From: a virus
Reading direction: 5' to 3' (one strand)
Length of the DNA: 42,719 nucleotides
Virus record (IMG/VR): IMGVR_UViG_3300031565_000101
Coordinates: 1-42,719 of that record
A model generated the notes under the pieces. It worked only from the letters and a program-made list of their open reading frames with translations. It did not search any database and was not told the origin of the DNA. A program made the translations under genes and the position numbers. Shown piece after piece: positions 41,420 to 42,719 of this stretch; positions within the stretch are counted from its first letter, which is position 1; each line of letters starts with the position of its first letter.

Positions 41420-41986
41420 CTATTTCTTATCGGGACCGATGACCGATTGCATGAGCATCGGCGTTTCTGCATTTTGCGTGTTACCAGTGCTAAGAACCGA
41501 AAAGTCGTTCACAGATTCATCAGCTAAAGGCTCCATCAAATTGGCAATCATTGCCAACTCAGTGTTATCTTTCAGCTCAAGCTGTTCTTTCGTAAACTGA
41601 TTCCGCTCGTTTGCAGTGATATGTGTGATGTACGCGGCCTTCTGTGCGTTGTACGTTGCAAGGCCACTTTTCAGAACGTTCCGAACCGGAGCGGGAATGC
41701 TTTCGTCGTTGACATATTCATCAACAGTTTTCGGTGGCTTCTGATTGTTCGCAGTCAGCTTGTCAGCCGCGGCCTTTTCATCGGCGGCCTTCTTTTCATT
41801 CGCGGCCAACTCTTCAGCAGCTTTCTTTGCGGCATTCTCGACTGCCGTCTTTGCGGCTAATGCTTCGGACGATACCATTTTCTCCAATGAAGCGTCGTCA
41901 AGCTTCATCAAAGTATCACGGTCAGTCTCAACCCAACTGTTGAGGTTGCTCGTGATAATGTCACTTACCATCTTTTCTTTGTTCAT
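41420..41986 (-). CDS. Nested scaffold protein, internal in-frame start (188 aa)
   Basis: Within the protease-scaffold gene the ATG at 41986 is preceded by AAAGGAAG at normal spacing, the same signal seen before true genes here. The protein would begin MNKEKMVSDIIT and comprise only the coil-rich scaffold region. This matches the known arrangement of lambda Nu3 within C. Expression is inferred from the ribosome binding site alone. Confidence 0.5.
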   Translation of the reverse strand: MNKEKMVSDIITSNLNSWVETDRDTLMKLDDASLEKMVSSEALAAKTAVENAAKKAAEELAANEKKAADEKAAADKLTANNQKPPKTVDEYVNDESIPAPVRNVLKSGLATYNAQKAAYITHITANERNQFTKEQLELKDNTELAMIANLMEPLADESVNDFSVLSTGNTQNAETPMLMQSVIGPDKK

Positions 41987-42719
41987 CTGAGCTTCCTTTC
42001 GATTTGCAACATCATTTTCATTACCAACGAACGTTCCGTCGGGTGTACGATATTCTGTCACTTGAACTACTTCATCAAATAAGCCGGTGACAGTCACAGC
42101 ATTGTCTTTTACAGTATAATCTCCTTTAAAAAGTTTTGCATTTTTTGTAAAGACAAAGAAGTCTGAGTAAACGTCTCTCACCCAAACGTCTAAATCTTTA
42201 TTCTTTTCTTGCAACCAACTATTGAGCATTGAGCGAATGTTGTCAAATGACATTTCATTATTAATGATTTTAATCTGTCCAGGCACTGCGTTCAACCGTA
42301 AAAATCCCGCGCCGTCTTCAATCGAGCAAGCACCTTTCAAGTCAGGCAATAATGCCAAATGGTCTGGCCTAAAGTTTCGTGCAACGCGGTCATACTTTTC
42401 GCCGTTCCATTCACCAGACTCTGCAACGTTGTCCGTGAATAAGCCAGTTGATAATTCCATCACTTGATTCTTTTCAATGGCCTGAGCAATACGCTCGTCG
42501 ATTTTATTTGCTCGTGATTCGTCTAACCACGCTTCGGCTTTTAATTTGCCGTCTTCGAATCGTGTGTTCATTATTAGACCAACACCGCGCCTTGATAGAA
42601 TATCTGAGTTGCATGCGCTCAAGGCTGAACCGTCCGGGGCGGATGGGTGATAAACTACGACTGGCTTATGATTCCATACTTGAGGTGTTTTGCTAAGTTC
42701 CTCGCTCGGATAAAACAGC
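41420..42719 (-). CDS. DUF2213 prohead protease fused to scaffold-like region (5' end outside window)
   Basis: The reading frame is open to the right edge, so the start lies outside. The visible N-terminal part reads SKTPQVWNHKPVVVYHPSAP, then GVGLIMNTRFEDGKLKAEAW, MELSTGLFTDN and RPDHLALLPD with a GACS end. These are the DUF2213 blocks of HK97-type prohead proteases, with a conserved His (YHP) and Ser (LST). The final 190 residues are Ala/Glu/Lys-rich coil, with a run of KKAAEELAANEKKAADEKAA, a scaffold pattern. It would guide shell assembly and then cleave it. Confidence 0.82.
   Translation of the reverse strand, partial: LFYPSEELSKTPQVWNHKPVVVYHPSAPDGSALSACNSDILSRRGVGLIMNTRFEDGKLKAEAWLDESRANKIDERIAQAIEKNQVMELSTGLFTDNVAESGEWNGEKYDRVARNFRPDHLALLPDLKGACSIEDGAGFLRLNAVPGQIKIINNEMSFDNIRSMLNSWLQEKNKDLDVWVRDVYSDFFVFTKNAKLFKGDYTVKDNAVTVTGLFDEVVQVTEYRTPDGTFVGNENDVANRKEAQMNKEKMVSDIITSNLNSWVETDRDTLMKLDDASLEKMVSSEALAAKTAVENAAKKAAEELAANEKKAADEKAAADKLTANNQKPPKTVDEYVNDESIPAPVRNVLKSGLATYNAQKAAYITHITANERNQFTKEQLELKDNTELAMIANLMEPLADESVNDFSVLSTGNTQNAETPMLMQSVIGPDKK

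Noticed and set aside
1-42719. tRNA genes, integrase/attachment sites or insertion sequences
   Set aside because: No cloverleaf-like sequence in the few gaps, no recombinase or transposase frame and no flanking target duplications next to the inverted repeat.

Overview
The window is a segment of a tailed double-stranded DNA phage (Caudoviricetes). Every gene I can support lies on the minus strand, with 1-25 base overlaps or very short gaps and recurrent AAAGGA-type ribosome binding sites. A TP901/lambda-type tape measure, gpG/gpT-like chaperones, a gpL/BR0599-like hub and a J-like tip protein point to a long, non-contractile tail (siphovirus morphology). A secreted outer-membrane-barrel-like protein and LPS-type sugar enzymes suggest a Gram-negative host. 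No integrase, terminase, portal, DNA polymerase, endolysin or tRNA is visible, so the genome continues past both ends.

In transcription order (right to left): (1) 42.7-36.1 kb, head and neck: a DUF2213 prohead protease fused to a scaffold-like coil (open at the right edge), decoration protein, HK97-fold major capsid protein, adaptor, head-closure and gp10-like proteins. Mixed in are a MptE/DUF115-like protein, an outer-membrane-like protein and several tiny membrane proteins. (2) 36.1-29.4 kb, an insertion between neck and tail: a small virion-like protein, a methyltransferase, a glycosyltransferase, small ORFs and a 1520-residue modular repeat protein. That protein ends in a domain homologous to the next gene's tail terminator-like product. 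(3) 29.4-17.9 kb, tail: terminator, tube, G/G-T chaperones with a clear -1 frameshift site, tape measure, two paralogous virion proteins, distal tail, hub and tip. (4) 17.92-17.69 kb, an AT-rich non-coding stretch bounded by 33-base inverted repeats. (5) 17.7-8.4 kb, a glycan island of about 14 genes: glycosyltransferases, an alpha-1,2-fucosyltransferase, a GDP-mannose-dehydratase-like enzyme, FkbM-type and other methyltransferases, a cytidylyltransferase, an alkaline-phosphatase-superfamily enzyme and a DUF2061 membrane protein. (6) 8.4-0 kb, replication and nucleotide metabolism behind a strong sigma70-like promoter: SNF2-type helicase, small proteins, a primase fused to an MCM-like AAA+ helicase, a MazG-like hydrolase and the start of a probable cytosine-C5 methyltransferase.

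The most unusual items are the primase-MCM fusion, the giant repeat protein that appears anchored by a tail-terminator domain (a candidate collar or neck fibre), the sugar/phospho-sugar island, which could decorate the virion or host surface, and the nested inverted-repeat locus. Functional statements rest on motif recognition by eye; no database search was run.
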